Positions 50,505 to 63,775 of a stretch of 64,000 nucleotides of DNA are shown here, one piece after another. Positions within the stretch are counted from its first letter, which is position 1. The number at the start of each line of letters is the position of its first letter. The DNA is taken from the NCBI RefSeq assembly GCF_900573985.1, contig NZ_UWOK01000001.1:1054001-1118000 (forward strand), in the 5' to 3' direction. A model generated the notes under the pieces. The model was given only the letters and a program-made list of their open reading frames with translations, ran no database searches and was not told where the DNA came from. A program made the position numbers and the translations under genes. This stretch comes from Campylobacter showae. GTDB lineage: Bacteria; Campylobacterota; Campylobacteria; Campylobacterales; Campylobacteraceae.

Positions 50505-52961
50505 TTACTCGCTTTCTAATAATTTTAAAATTTCGCCCAAATCCACGCCCTCGCGCTTTTGTATAAGCAGCAAATTTCGCGTCCTGTTTTTTACGGTTTG
50601 GATTCTGGCGTTGGCTATTTTTACATCAAATTCCTTAAAAACTCCCAATACGTAAGCCATCAGCCCGCGCTGATCTTTTGCGTTTATGCCCAGCTTCGCG
50701 TACTCTTGCGAGTGGCCCTGGTCGAAATTTAGCTCGCCTTTTAGTATTGTCGGATGATTTATCTGCGCCGAGGCTCCGCTTTTTAGCGAGATTTCGATGA
50801 GGTTTTTTAAGGTTTCTAGCTCGCTTGATTTTACGTTTTTGTTAAACTCCAGCTTGACGTAAAATTTACCGTCAAACAGCTCGAAAATCTCCATAAATCC
50901 AAGATCAAGATGCGCCAAAGACGAGAGCAAAACCGCTAAATTCGGGTAGTTTTGCGCGTAAATTTCGATGCTTAGGCTTTGGTGATTTTGTACCTGTATG
51001 CTTAGTTTATCTGCGTTTTGCGCGGCCCAGGCGATGCTGATGATATCTGCTGGCTGGTATTTGGCGAAGAGTAAATTTGAGCGTATGGCGAAAATTTTCT
51101 CTTTCAAATTTTCGCTTAAGGCTGCAAATTTAGCGTTTCGCCTGATGCTAAGCTCCTTTTTTACGCGCCTTGAAGCTTCGTCTAGCAGATTTTCATCCTC
51201 GAAGCTTTGCAAACAAATGCCGTAAAGCTCGCGCAAAAGTCGCGCCAGATATGGCGTATAGAGCTTTTCGTCGGTCGCGCTTATCACGCAATAAGCGACG
51301 ATGTAGGAGAGTTTTAGCGTTTGCGGATCGCCTAGTTTTGAGATAAAGCTAAAAATCGTGCGCTGATCATAGATGTCCTCGCGGTTTGCCACGTCGTTCA
51401 TCAGCGTGTGGTAGCGCACGAGCGTAACGCCGATATTTACGGCCTTTGCGCTCAAATTTAGCTTTGCGGCGTAGGCGCGAAAGACATTTGAGCCAACGAC
51501 CGAGTGATCGCCGCCTAGCCCCTTGCCCGCGTCATGTAGCAGCAAGGCTAGCTTTAGCAGCGTGCGCCCCTCGATGCAAAGCTCGTCGCAAAGCGATTTT
51601 ACGAATTTGTCTTTGATATTTTCGGCAAATTTGACACTTAGCACGCAGTGCTCGCCGACGCTAAATTTATGGTAGCCGTCAAATTCGGCCAAATTTACGG
51701 CGTGCTCGAGCGGTTTAACCAAAACGGGTAAAATCTCCGCGTCTAAAAGCGCCTTGATAATGCAGTGAGCGTGGTTTCGCATCAAAATTTTTCTAAAAAG
51801 CGCGAGCGAATCCTCGGCGTCCTCTTTGCTGATTTGCGCGCGTTTTAGGTAAAAGATCGTCCCAACGTCAAATTTATACTCCGCATCGCCGAGGGCTAAA
51901 AGCTGCTTGAGCACTGCATTTAGAGGCCTAGGGCGGACGTGTAGCGGGACGTAAATCGTATTTTCAAACCTATAAAATCCGTTTTTTAGCTGCGCGGCTC
52001 GCAACTGGCTAAATTTAACCCCGCTTGTAAATTTGCTCCTGTAAAAGCTAGCGACCAGATAGCGCGAGAAAACGGCGACTGAATGCATGCAGGAAAAGAG
52101 TTTTTGCGAGATGACGCTGCTGTTTTCTTGCGTTTTTTTGGACTTGGTTTGCATGAGTGCGGTGATCTCGTTTAGCTTAGACGGATCGAAAACGTCGGAG
52201 TCGGAGGTTAAATTTTGCGCCGATTTTACGCAAAGGATAAAATCAGCCGCCAAATTTAGCGCGCTAAGTTCCTTTTCGTCGATAAATTTTAGAGCCTGCG
52301 AGCGCATGCTGATCTCGTTTTCAAAGCCGTTTAGAGCGCAGTTTAGGTAGTAGATGTCGTTTGTGCCGCCAAGGTCGTTTTTAAGATCGGGTTCTTGCTT
52401 TATGTTCGGGATCTCGTTAAAGGCGCCTAGGTTTTTGGCGTAAAATTTGAGATTTTCCTGCGCGTTAAACTCGCGAGTTTTATAAATCTCCGACCGGGCG
52501 GCCTTATAAAGCGTCCGCGAGCCGCAGATATAGCGGATGCGGCTAAACGCGGCCTTTGCTTTGTGGTCGTTTTTGTGAGATTCGAAAATCTCGTCCAACT
52601 CGCAAATTTTAATATTTAGCTTTAAATTTGAGCCCTCCAGCGCGGCGACTATTTTTTTTAGGATAAATTTGACGTTAAAGCCGGCGTTTTCTTTAAAGAC
52701 GAGTAAAACTTCTAAAACCGAGCTTGTGGAGATGAGATTATCGGCGTACTTTTCGGTAGCGATGACGCAAAACGGGATAAAATCGATGTCTGGGTTAAAG
52801 TCCGCGAAAATCTCGTCCAAAACCCGCGCGCATAGAGCTTTTATTAGCTCGTCGCTTTGCTTTGCGATGAAATTTGCAAAGCCCTTGCCCTGAAGCTTTT
52901 TTAGCTGCGAGGCCAAATTTGCGCCGCCCAAAACGCCGCTTAAATTTCCTTTTAAAGCCAC
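50505..52961 (-). CDS. glnD: GlnD-like protein with lost uridylyltransferase motif, intact HD and ACT regions
   Basis: The 818-residue protein has the GlnD layout: an N-terminal nucleotidyltransferase-like region (1-200), then LKNDLGGTNDIYYL (the usual GG.RD block), an HD phosphohydrolase domain with FSVGEHCVLSVKFAENI, LLLHDAGKGLGGDHS and LVRYHTLMNDVANRED, and a C-terminal pair of ACT domains (last one KDQRGLMAYVLGVFKEFDV). The active-site motif expected near residue 60 (G.S..RGE..P.SD.D) is missing; CVIATEKYADNLISTSSVLEVLLVF is in its place. It may only remove UMP or act as a sensor. The GTG start has a weak binding site. It lies 2 nt before glmS, linking nitrogen sensing with amino-sugar synthesis. 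Confidence 0.82.
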   Translation of the reverse strand: MALKGNLSGVLGGANLASQLKKLQGKGFANFIAKQSDELIKALCARVLDEIFADFNPDIDFIPFCVIATEKYADNLISTSSVLEVLLVFKENAGFNVKFILKKIVAALEGSNLKLNIKICELDEIFESHKNDHKAKAAFSRIRYICGSRTLYKAARSEIYKTREFNAQENLKFYAKNLGAFNEIPNIKQEPDLKNDLGGTNDIYYLNCALNGFENEISMRSQALKFIDEKELSALNLAADFILCVKSAQNLTSDSDVFDPSKLNEITALMQTKSKKTQENSSVISQKLFSCMHSVAVFSRYLVASFYRSKFTSGVKFSQLRAAQLKNGFYRFENTIYVPLHVRPRPLNAVLKQLLALGDAEYKFDVGTIFYLKRAQISKEDAEDSLALFRKILMRNHAHCIIKALLDAEILPVLVKPLEHAVNLAEFDGYHKFSVGEHCVLSVKFAENIKDKFVKSLCDELCIEGRTLLKLALLLHDAGKGLGGDHSVVGSNVFRAYAAKLNLSAKAVNIGVTLVRYHTLMNDVANREDIYDQRTIFSFISKLGDPQTLKLSYIVAYCVISATDEKLYTPYLARLLRELYGICLQSFEDENLLDEASRRVKKELSIRRNAKFAALSENLKEKIFAIRSNLLFAKYQPADIISIAWAAQNADKLSIQVQNHQSLSIEIYAQNYPNLAVLLSSLAHLDLGFMEIFELFDGKFYVKLEFNKNVKSSELETLKNLIEISLKSGASAQINHPTILKGELNFDQGHSQEYAKLGINAKDQRGLMAYVLGVFKEFDVKIANARIQTVKNRTRNLLLIQKREGVDLGEILKLLESE

Positions 52962-53035
52962 TTTTTACCGCCGTCTTTTTGTGTAAATTTTATCCGATGA
53001 TACTAAAATTTTGCAAAAACAAAGCTTTTTTAACA

Positions 53036-53041
53036 TATAAT
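53036..53041 (+). promoter_or_regulatory. -10 box of the mqnE operon
   Basis: TATAAT 32 bp upstream of the mqnE TTG start, in the divergent gap with the glnD-like gene. Confidence 0.6.
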
Positions 53042-53072
53042 CGCCGTTTAATATCTATTTTCGGAATACAAT

Positions 53073-54143
53073 TTGACAAATTTAATAGAAAAACTCCAAA
53101 GCGGCGAGCGTCTGGACGCAGACGAATGCGCAGGCTTGTACGACTTAGACCTTTTTACGCTGGGTAAATTCGCAAATGCCAAACGGCGAAAACTGCACGG
53201 CAAAAAGGTGTTTTTTAACGTAAATCGGCATATAAATCCGACCAACATCTGCGCGGACGTGTGTAAATTTTGCGCGTTTTCGGCAAACCGCAAAAACCCA
53301 AACCCATATACGATGAGCCACGATGAGATCCTAAAAATCGTCGAAAAAAGCGTCGCCGGCGGCGCAAAAGAGATACATATCGTCTCGGCGCATAATCCTG
53401 AGACGTCGTGGCAGTGGTATTTGGAAATTTTTAAAAAAATAAAGGAAAAATACCCTCAAATCCACGTCAAAGCGCTAACTGCCGCGGAGGTTGATTTCCT
53501 CTCGCGAAAACACGGCTTTAGCTACGAAGAAGTAGTGAAAAAAATGCTCGAATACGGCGTGGACTCGATGCCAGGCGGCGGAGCGGAGATCTTTGACGAA
53601 GAGGTTAGACGTAAAATCTGTAAAGGCAAGGTGAGCTCGGAAAACTGGCTCAAAATCCACCGCCTTTGGCACGAAAAGGGCAGAGAAAGCAACGCCACGA
53701 TGCTGTTTGGCCACGTAGAAAGCAGGCAAAACCGCATCGATCATATGCTGAGGATTCGCGATTTACAGGACAAAACTGGCGGATTTAACGCCTTTATCCC
53801 GCTTGTTTATCAGCGCGACAACAACTATCTAAAAGTGGAAAACTATCCCGGCTCGGCCGAAATTTTAAAGACCTTTGCGATCTCGCGCCTAGTGCTCGAT
53901 AACGTCGCACACATCAAGGCGTACTGGGCGACCTCGACGATAAATTTAGCCATGGTCGCGCAAGAATTCGGTGCTGATGATCTAGATGGCACGATAGAAA
54001 AAGAGAGCATCCAAAGCGCGGCCGGAGCGAAATCGGCAAGCGGTATGAGTCTTAGAAATTTTACCGATCTCATTCAGACTTCGGGCTTTTTCCCCGTCGA
54101 GCGAGATAGCTTGTATAACGAACTAAAAATTTACGATAACTAA
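53073..54143 (+). CDS. mqnE: Aminofutalosine synthase MqnE
   Basis: Radical SAM enzyme of the futalosine menaquinone pathway that joins a chorismate-derived enolpyruvate to SAM. At 356 residues it has the [4Fe-4S] motif NICADVCKFCAFSANR (CX3CX2C, about residues 58-73), HIVSAHNPETSWQWYLEI, DSMPGGGAEIFDEEVR and NATMLFGHVE. Position and motifs separate it from the related MqnC. It starts with TTG after CGGAATACA. The purine permease and phosphoribosyltransferase genes follow closely; later pathway steps release a purine base. Confidence 0.92.
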   Translation: MTNLIEKLQSGERLDADECAGLYDLDLFTLGKFANAKRRKLHGKKVFFNVNRHINPTNICADVCKFCAFSANRKNPNPYTMSHDEILKIVEKSVAGGAKEIHIVSAHNPETSWQWYLEIFKKIKEKYPQIHVKALTAAEVDFLSRKHGFSYEEVVKKMLEYGVDSMPGGGAEIFDEEVRRKICKGKVSSENWLKIHRLWHEKGRESNATMLFGHVESRQNRIDHMLRIRDLQDKTGGFNAFIPLVYQRDNNYLKVENYPGSAEILKTFAISRLVLDNVAHIKAYWATSTINLAMVAQEFGADDLDGTIEKESIQSAAGAKSASGMSLRNFTDLIQTSGFFPVERDSLYNELKIYDN

Positions 54144-54153
54144 GGAGGCGGAA

Positions 54154-55446
54154 TTGGATTTTTTTAAACTCAAGCAAAACGGCACTAGCGTAAAGACCGA
54201 GTTTAGCGCGGGACTCACGACCTTTTTAACGATGATGTATATCGTGCCCGTAAACGCGATAATCATGAGCAAAACCGGCATGCCGATGGATGCGCTCATC
54301 ACGGCTACGGCGCTCATTACGGTGATCGCTACCGTGCTAAACGGCATATGGGCGAACACGCCCGTGGCTATGAGCGTGGGAATGGGGCTGAACGCGTATT
54401 TTACCTTTGGTCTCGTACTAGGCATGCAAATACCGTGGCAGACGGCTCTGGGCGTGGTTTTTATCTCGGGTATAATTTTCGTAGTGCTATCTTTTACAAA
54501 TTTTAGAATCTGGGTCTTAAAATCTATTCCCGATGACGTCAGACGCTCGATAAGCGCGGGCATAGGCGCCTTTATCGCTTTCGTCGGGCTTCAGCAAATG
54601 GGCGTAGTCGTAAATAACGACGCGGTGCTGGTCGGACTTGGAAATTTAAAAGATCCAAACGTTATTTTGGGCTTTGTGGGACTGTTTTTCGTTATACTTT
54701 TTTGGGCGTGGAAGGTTAAGGGCGCATTCATCATCGCGGTATTTACGACATCGGTGATCGCTTGGATTTTCGGTATCGCGCCTTATCCGAAAGAATTTAT
54801 CTCGCTACCGGCCTCGATATCGCCGATATTTTTAGAGCTTGATATCATGGGCGCGTTATCTTTTGCTCTGCTTCCGGTGATCATTACCTTTTTCGTGACC
54901 GATCTTTTCGACTCTATCGGCACGCTAGCGGGCGTGGGAAATAGAGCGGGGATCTTTGATGAGAGCAATCAAAAAGGCGTGGAAAAACTAGAAAAAACCC
55001 TCGAAGCTGACGCGGTAGCGACGATGGTTGGTTCGCTAGTAGGCGTTAGTACGACGACGTCGTTTGCCGAGAGTGCTAGCGGCGTCGAGGAGGGCGGTAA
55101 AACGGGACTAACGGCGGTGTTTTGCGGGCTATGTTTTGTGTTTACGATTTTCATGCTGCCGCTTTTTAAAGCGATACCTTCAAACGCGATATATCCGATA
55201 CTTGTGATGGTCGGCGTGCTGATGTTTAGCGAGCTTGGAAATATAAATTTTAAAGATCCGGCCATCGCCATCTCGACGTTTTTGATAGTTATCTTGATGC
55301 CTCTTACGTACTCGATCACGACGGGACTTTCGTTTGGATTTATGGCGTATCTGTTGGTCCGTATCATGAGACGCGAGTGGGAGTACGTAAATATCGGCGT
55401 CATAGTGCTTGCGCTCATTAGTTTTATTGTATTTTTAGTGCATTAA
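54154..55446 (+). CDS. NCS2-type purine permease (AzgA/PbuG-like)
   Basis: The 430-residue membrane protein has 12-14 helices. The N-terminal FLTMMYIVPVNAIIMSKTG and MSVGMGLNAYFTFGLVLG, with FFVTDLFDSIGTLAGVGNRAG and VGVSTTTSFAESASGVEEGG, are the transport motifs of the AzgA (adenine/guanine/hypoxanthine) branch. It starts at TTG with AAGGAGGCGGAA before it, 10 nt after mqnE. Together with the next gene it makes a purine uptake and salvage pair. Confidence 0.92.
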   Translation: MDFFKLKQNGTSVKTEFSAGLTTFLTMMYIVPVNAIIMSKTGMPMDALITATALITVIATVLNGIWANTPVAMSVGMGLNAYFTFGLVLGMQIPWQTALGVVFISGIIFVVLSFTNFRIWVLKSIPDDVRRSISAGIGAFIAFVGLQQMGVVVNNDAVLVGLGNLKDPNVILGFVGLFFVILFWAWKVKGAFIIAVFTTSVIAWIFGIAPYPKEFISLPASISPIFLELDIMGALSFALLPVIITFFVTDLFDSIGTLAGVGNRAGIFDESNQKGVEKLEKTLEADAVATMVGSLVGVSTTTSFAESASGVEEGGKTGLTAVFCGLCFVFTIFMLPLFKAIPSNAIYPILVMVGVLMFSELGNINFKDPAIAISTFLIVILMPLTYSITTGLSFGFMAYLLVRIMRREWEYVNIGVIVLALISFIVFLVH

Positions 55447-55455
55447 GGAGAAAAT

Positions 55456-55896
55456 ATGCTAAAGTATCCGTTTGAGGAATTTCACAAAGACGTAAAAATA
55501 ATGGTGCGAGATATCAAAGCAAATTTCGAGCCCGAGGTGATTTTGGCGATTGCCCGCGGCGGACTTACTTTGGGACATTTTTTAGCGAGCTTGCTAAATA
55601 ACCGTAATCTTTTTACGCTAAACTCAATCCACTACGAAGAGACGCAAAAGCTCGATACCATCGATATCTTTAACATCCCTGATCTATCTAAATTTAATAA
55701 AATTTTGATAGTGGACGACATGATCGACACGGGGGAGAGTATGGTAGCCATAAAACAAGAGCTTTTAAAGCGCTTCCCGCATATCGAGCTAAAGATCGCG
55801 ACTATCTTTTATAAACGAAAAGCGCTTTTGTTGCCTGATTTTACGGTAAGAGAGGCGCATGAGTGGATAGAGTTTTTCTGGGAAGAGCAAATTTAA
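55456..55896 (+). CDS. Purine phosphoribosyltransferase
   Basis: 146 residues with the PRPP-binding motif ILIVDDMIDTGES (about 87-99) and the type I PRTase opening PEVILAIARGGLTLGHFLA. The size and the EWIEFFWE C-terminus fit the xanthine/hypoxanthine/guanine branch (Gpt/Hpt-like). It would convert bases imported by the adjacent permease, or released by futalosine metabolism, to nucleotides. 9 nt after the permease gene. Confidence 0.9.
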   Translation: MLKYPFEEFHKDVKIMVRDIKANFEPEVILAIARGGLTLGHFLASLLNNRNLFTLNSIHYEETQKLDTIDIFNIPDLSKFNKILIVDDMIDTGESMVAIKQELLKRFPHIELKIATIFYKRKALLLPDFTVREAHEWIEFFWEEQI

Positions 55897-55911
55897 GCCT
55901 AAAATTTAGCC

Positions 55912-57111
55912 ATGTTGCGCTCGGAAACGTTTTTACTTTTTATCATCTGCCTTATTGATTTTTGCTTTTTGTCGTATGCGATTAGCACGCTTAGCATTAG
56001 CTACTACGAGGCAGATGCGTTTTATAACTCGCCTAAAATTTCAGCTGTTTTGGCTAGATTTTCGGTCGAGATTTTCGGGCAAAACGACTATGCTTTGCGC
56101 CTTCCTTTTGTTATTTGCCACATTTTTAGCGTCGCGCTACTCTACAAGGTATCAAAGCAAATTTTAAAACGCAAATTTGACCGAGTAGTAAGCGCGGTCG
56201 TGTTTGTACTGCTTCCTGCGACGATGGCGTCGGCGATCTTGGTAAACGATGCCGGCATCATAATCGCGCTCTCGCTTTTGAGCATTTATCTCTATCAACT
56301 ACGCAAAATGCTCGCTTTTTACGCGCTTTTGTGTGTATTGCCTTTTATTAGCGGCGCGTTTTTAGTTTATTTTTCGGCCATTTTTATATTTGCCGTCTAT
56401 AGGCGCGACGCTAAGATGGCGTGGGTTGCGGCGCTACTTTTCGCGCTTTGCTTTTATCTTTACGGATTTGACTCGGGCGGCAAGCCTAGGGGTCATCTGC
56501 TTGATACCGTGAGTATTTTTGCCGCCGCGTTTTCGCCTTTTATCTTTGTCTATTTCGTCTATGCGATGTATAGAATTTGGATAAAAGAGACTAAAAATTT
56601 GCTCTGGTTCGTCTGCATAACGGCATTTTTGTTTTGCTTGTTTTTGTCGATCAGGCAGCGACTGGAGCTCGAAAACTACCTGCCTTTTTGCGTTATTTCG
56701 GTGCCGATTTTGGTTCGGGTATTTTTTAGCTCGTACCGTGTAAGACTACCGATGTTTAGACGTGGATATAAAATTTTAGCTTCATTTGCCGCGTTTTCTT
56801 TGCTCGTTGGGTTTTTGTTTGTACTTTTTAATGAAACGCTTTACGGCGTGCTAAAAGATCCGACCAAGCATTTTGTTTACAGATATCATGTAGCAAAAGA
56901 GCTTGCAAAAGAGCTAAAAAATGAGGGCGTAGAAAAAATTTTCACGGACGATAAAAAGCTAGATTTGAGACTTAAATTTTACGGCATAGATACGCGGCCG
57001 GACGCAAATTTGCGATTAGCAATTTTGGACCAGAAAGATAATTATGGTAATATAGCGGTCTATAAATTTGGCGTAAAAATCGCAAATTTTAAAATTATAA
57101 AAGATGATTAG
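55912..57111 (+). CDS. Polytopic membrane protein, PMT/ArnT-like glycosyltransferase fold
   Basis: 399 residues with about nine to ten membrane helices and a C-terminal soluble tail (from about 320). The first loop, SISYYEADAFYNSPKISAVLAR, has the acidic pair expected of GT-C (PMT_2/ArnT/PglB-like) enzymes, and NDYALRLPFVICHIFSVALLYKVS is the characteristic second stretch. The acceptor and donor are unknown. No RBS stronger than TTTAGCC precedes the ATG. It closes the mqnE operon before the pseudopilin gene, 12 nt further on. Confidence 0.75.
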   Translation: MLRSETFLLFIICLIDFCFLSYAISTLSISYYEADAFYNSPKISAVLARFSVEIFGQNDYALRLPFVICHIFSVALLYKVSKQILKRKFDRVVSAVVFVLLPATMASAILVNDAGIIIALSLLSIYLYQLRKMLAFYALLCVLPFISGAFLVYFSAIFIFAVYRRDAKMAWVAALLFALCFYLYGFDSGGKPRGHLLDTVSIFAAAFSPFIFVYFVYAMYRIWIKETKNLLWFVCITAFLFCLFLSIRQRLELENYLPFCVISVPILVRVFFSSYRVRLPMFRRGYKILASFAAFSLLVGFLFVLFNETLYGVLKDPTKHFVYRYHVAKELAKELKNEGVEKIFTDDKKLDLRLKFYGIDTRPDANLRLAILDQKDNYGNIAVYKFGVKIANFKIIKDD

Positions 57112-57123
57112 GGGATAAATTTA

Positions 57124-57816
57124 ATGAAAAAAGCTTTTACTATGCTAGAGCTTGTCATTGTTATTGTTGTTATAGGAATTTTAGCTGCTATGGTGATACC
57201 AAGACTTGAACGTGATAATCTCGCTGAAGCTGTCGATCAAATAGCATCTCATATCAGATATACTCAGCATCTTGCTATGCAAGATAATAAATTTAGTATA
57301 GATTTGGCAAATCCGGCCAATGATACACAATGGTATAGACAAAGGTGGACTCTTTCTTTTAACACAGGTGGATTTTGTGGTAGTAAGAATACGGATTGGA
57401 CATATAGTGTTTACTTTGACGGAGTAGGGGGTTTTACGGGGAATTTAAATAGTTCTAATGAGGCTGCAAGAGATCCTCAAAATCCTTCAAAAATTATGAG
57501 TGCAGGATGGAGTAGTGGCGCCTCGGGCGGAGGTTGCAATAATGCAGATAGCAAATATAATATAACAAAAAAATTCGGAATAACAAGAATTGATTTATCG
57601 AATGGCTGTGGCGCTGCCAATACAACATCAATATCGTTTGATGAATTTGGTCGCCCTATGAAAAAGGCTAGCACGACAGGTGGTGGGGGCGCTACAAGGG
57701 GATATGATAGAATATTGATTGCAAGTGATAATTGTTTTATTTCCATAGGAACTGCTGATAAAAATGCTACTATATATATAACACCTGAAACGGGCTTTAC
57801 TAGAGTTTCGTATTGA
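57124..57816 (+). CDS. Type II secretion/competence pseudopilin
   Basis: 230 residues with a class III prepilin signal, MKKAFTMLELVIVIVVIGIL: short basic leader, cleavage expected after Ala4 (Ala in place of the usual Gly), Phe1 and Glu5 of the mature protein, then the hydrophobic helix. The C-terminal domain is Gly/Ser/Asn-rich with cysteines (FCGSKN, GGGCNN, NGCGAAN, DNCF) that could form disulfides. It is clearly more AT-rich, with different codon use, than the genes before it. It could be a Cts-type pseudopilin for DNA uptake or a fimbrial-like minor pilin; no assembly genes are in the window. Confidence 0.85.
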   Translation: MKKAFTMLELVIVIVVIGILAAMVIPRLERDNLAEAVDQIASHIRYTQHLAMQDNKFSIDLANPANDTQWYRQRWTLSFNTGGFCGSKNTDWTYSVYFDGVGGFTGNLNSSNEAARDPQNPSKIMSAGWSSGASGGGCNNADSKYNITKKFGITRIDLSNGCGAANTTSISFDEFGRPMKKASTTGGGGATRGYDRILIASDNCFISIGTADKNATIYITPETGFTRVSY

Positions 57817-58287
57817 TTTAAATAAATTTATTTCTACCTTGTGTGTTTCTTCAGCTTCTTTTAAGTATATTGCTTGTATAATTCGAGCTCACGAATTGAG
57901 AAACCACCTTTAACTTTCACGTTAATAAAGCCTTTTCTTTTAATATCGTAAGTTTTAATTTTGAGTTAAATAAACAATTCTCTAATTTTTGAGAGTTTTT
58001 GAAACTAGCTCTTAAATTATGTTTTTTAAATTAACACTGTTAAACTAATTAGTCAATCTTTGAAATCTAAACAAGTGATCGATTGAGCCAATCTTTTATC
58101 AGGCTTTCCCTGGAAAGTAGATAAGAGATAAAACTAATTAATAAAATTAAAGTTTTTTGATTAAAACTTCATATAAATTCTAAATCAATTAAATTTGATT
58201 TAGCTAAACGCTAATTTAGATTGCGTGAGCAATCTTAGTCTTTAGCGTTGCTTCTTAGCAAAGCTTTGCTTTGCGCTAAAGAAGGTT
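57817..58287 (+). promoter_or_regulatory. rRNA operon promoter and leader
   Basis: TATAAT at 57877-57882 after a T-rich stretch (TTCTTCAGCTTCTTTT) is the probable rrn promoter. The leader to 58287 is AT-rich. It contains TTTTTGAGAGTTTTTGAAA, a boxA-like or antitermination-type stretch I cannot define, and ends with the inverted repeat CTTCTTAGC ... GCTAAAGAAG (about 58250-58283), a probable processing stem just before 16S. No protein gene. Confidence 0.6.
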
Positions 58288-59798
<1,511 letters not shown>

Positions 59799-59808
59799 CT
59801 AGAGTACA

Positions 59809-59835
59809 ACGAATATTCTCTCACAAGATATTCGT
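59809..59835 (+). other. Hairpin just after 16S
   Basis: ACGAATAT (59809-59816) pairs with ATATTCGT (59828-59835) in the 16S-tRNA spacer, a likely processing signal. Confidence 0.5.
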
Positions 59836-59917
59836 CAAAGGAAAATTTAGGTTATCGCTATAGATAATCTACTCAATCGACCTTGTTTAGTTTTGAAAGA
59901 TTGACGCAAACCTATAG

Positions 59918-59994
59918 GGGCCTATAGCTCAGCTGGTTAGAGTGCACCCCTGATAAGGGTGAGGTCACAAGTTCAAGTCTTGTTAGGCCCACCA
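59918..59994 (+). tRNA. tRNA-Ile (GAU)
   Basis: Acceptor GGGCCTA pairs with TAGGCCC, followed by encoded ACCA. Anticodon loop CTGATAA gives GAU. D-arm AGCTCAGCTGGTTAGAG and T-arm GTTCAAGTC are standard. 77 nt. Located in the 16S-23S spacer. Confidence 0.97.
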
Positions 59995-60006
59995 GAGAAT
60001 TTAATT

Positions 60007-60082
60007 GGGGAATTAGCTCAGCTGGGAGAGCGCCTGCTTTGCACGCAGGAGGTCAGCGGTTCGATCCCGCTATTCTCCACCA
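60007..60082 (+). tRNA. tRNA-Ala (UGC)
   Basis: Acceptor GGGGAAT pairs with ATTCTCC (one G-U pair), with encoded ACCA. The anticodon loop contains TGC within CTTTGCACG. T-arm GGTTCGATCCC. 76 nt. It follows tRNA-Ile by 12 nt in the rRNA spacer. Confidence 0.97.
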
Positions 60083-60568
60083 TGATTAGTTTAACATCAA
60101 AAAAGTCTAAACTAAGTATTTTTATTAAATATTTAGTTTAGACTTTGTCGAAATAGACTCTTTATTTTTACGGCGCTTTCGAAAGAAGCGGTGTGCTTTA
60201 GGGGTTTCCAAAGGGCTTTTTAGCCCTTGGTCGCAAAGACTAGCTTTGCTAGTCTGCGAAGTCTAAACGTTATTTAGTTTATCATTGTTAAAAGTCACAA
60301 TCAAGTTTTAATAAATAAAACAATTTTACAGGACTTGTTAAAGATTTAAAGATCTTGCTTATTTGCTTAATGCAGAAGTTTGACGTCACAAGATATCACA
60401 GGATTTAAAACTTACCTAGATATTAGTCAATGCTTTCCGTCTTAAAAGCTAGAGATTTAAATTTAGTAATAGATCTTAAATTTGAGGCTTAGTTATGAAA
60501 TCTTAAATTTATGAGTTACCTTTAACAAGGAAGTGATGCGAATTAGAATATATTATATACTAATAAAA
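60083..60568 (+). other. tRNA-Ala to 23S spacer with long processing stem
   Basis: The spacer is AT-rich and has no gene. AGTTACCTTTAACAAGG continuing AAGTGATGC (60514-60539) is nearly perfectly complementary to GCATCACTTCCTTGTTAAG and onward (63480-63505), forming a 26-bp stem that encloses 23S and would be cut by RNase III. An inverted repeat around TTAGTTTAGACTTT / AAAAAGTCTAAACTAA (about 60098-60145) follows tRNA-Ala. Confidence 0.75.
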
Positions 60569-63472
<2,904 letters not shown>

Positions 63473-63598
63473 TTAATAAGCATCACTTCCTTGTTAAGGG
63501 TAATTTTATTTCGAAAATTCGAAATAAAATATCTAATCTATACCTTATCAAGATCTTGTTTTAGTTAAAATGAGATTTGATTTTTAACAATTAAATAG

Positions 63599-63643
63599 CA
63601 GTGTTAAAGAAGTAAATTAATATAGTTTATTTCTTTAACACTG
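63599..63643 (+). other. Stem-loop preceding 5S rRNA
   Basis: CAGTGTTAAAGAA (63599-63611) and TTCTTTAACACTG (63631-63643) form a perfect 13-bp stem ending at the first base of 5S, a probable RNase III or maturation signal. The rest of the 23S-5S spacer is AT-rich. Confidence 0.7.
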
Positions 63644-63760
63644 CCCGTGACTATACAGACGAGGAAACGCCTTGCTCCATCTCGAACCAAGAAGCTAAGC
63701 TCGTCCTGGCTGATGATACTCTCCCTTACTGGGATGTCGGGAAAGTAGGTCGTTGCGGGC
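63643..63760 (+). rRNA. rrf: 5S ribosomal RNA
   Basis: GCCCGTGAC at the start pairs with the terminal CGGGC. Internal CGCCTTGCTCCATCTCGAAC and AAGTAGGTCGTTGCGGGC are typical. About 118 nt. Confidence 0.95.
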
Positions 63761-63775
63761 TTTGTTTTTTTATGC
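63757..63775 (+). terminator. Probable terminator of the rRNA operon
   Basis: The GC-rich end of the 5S closing helix is followed immediately by TTTGTTTTTTTATG, a T-run suited to intrinsic termination. Confidence 0.6.

Noticed and set aside
59959..60141. 60-codon frame across the tRNA genes
   Set aside because: It covers the 3' half of tRNA-Ile and all of tRNA-Ala, whose cloverleafs are complete; it is a chance frame.
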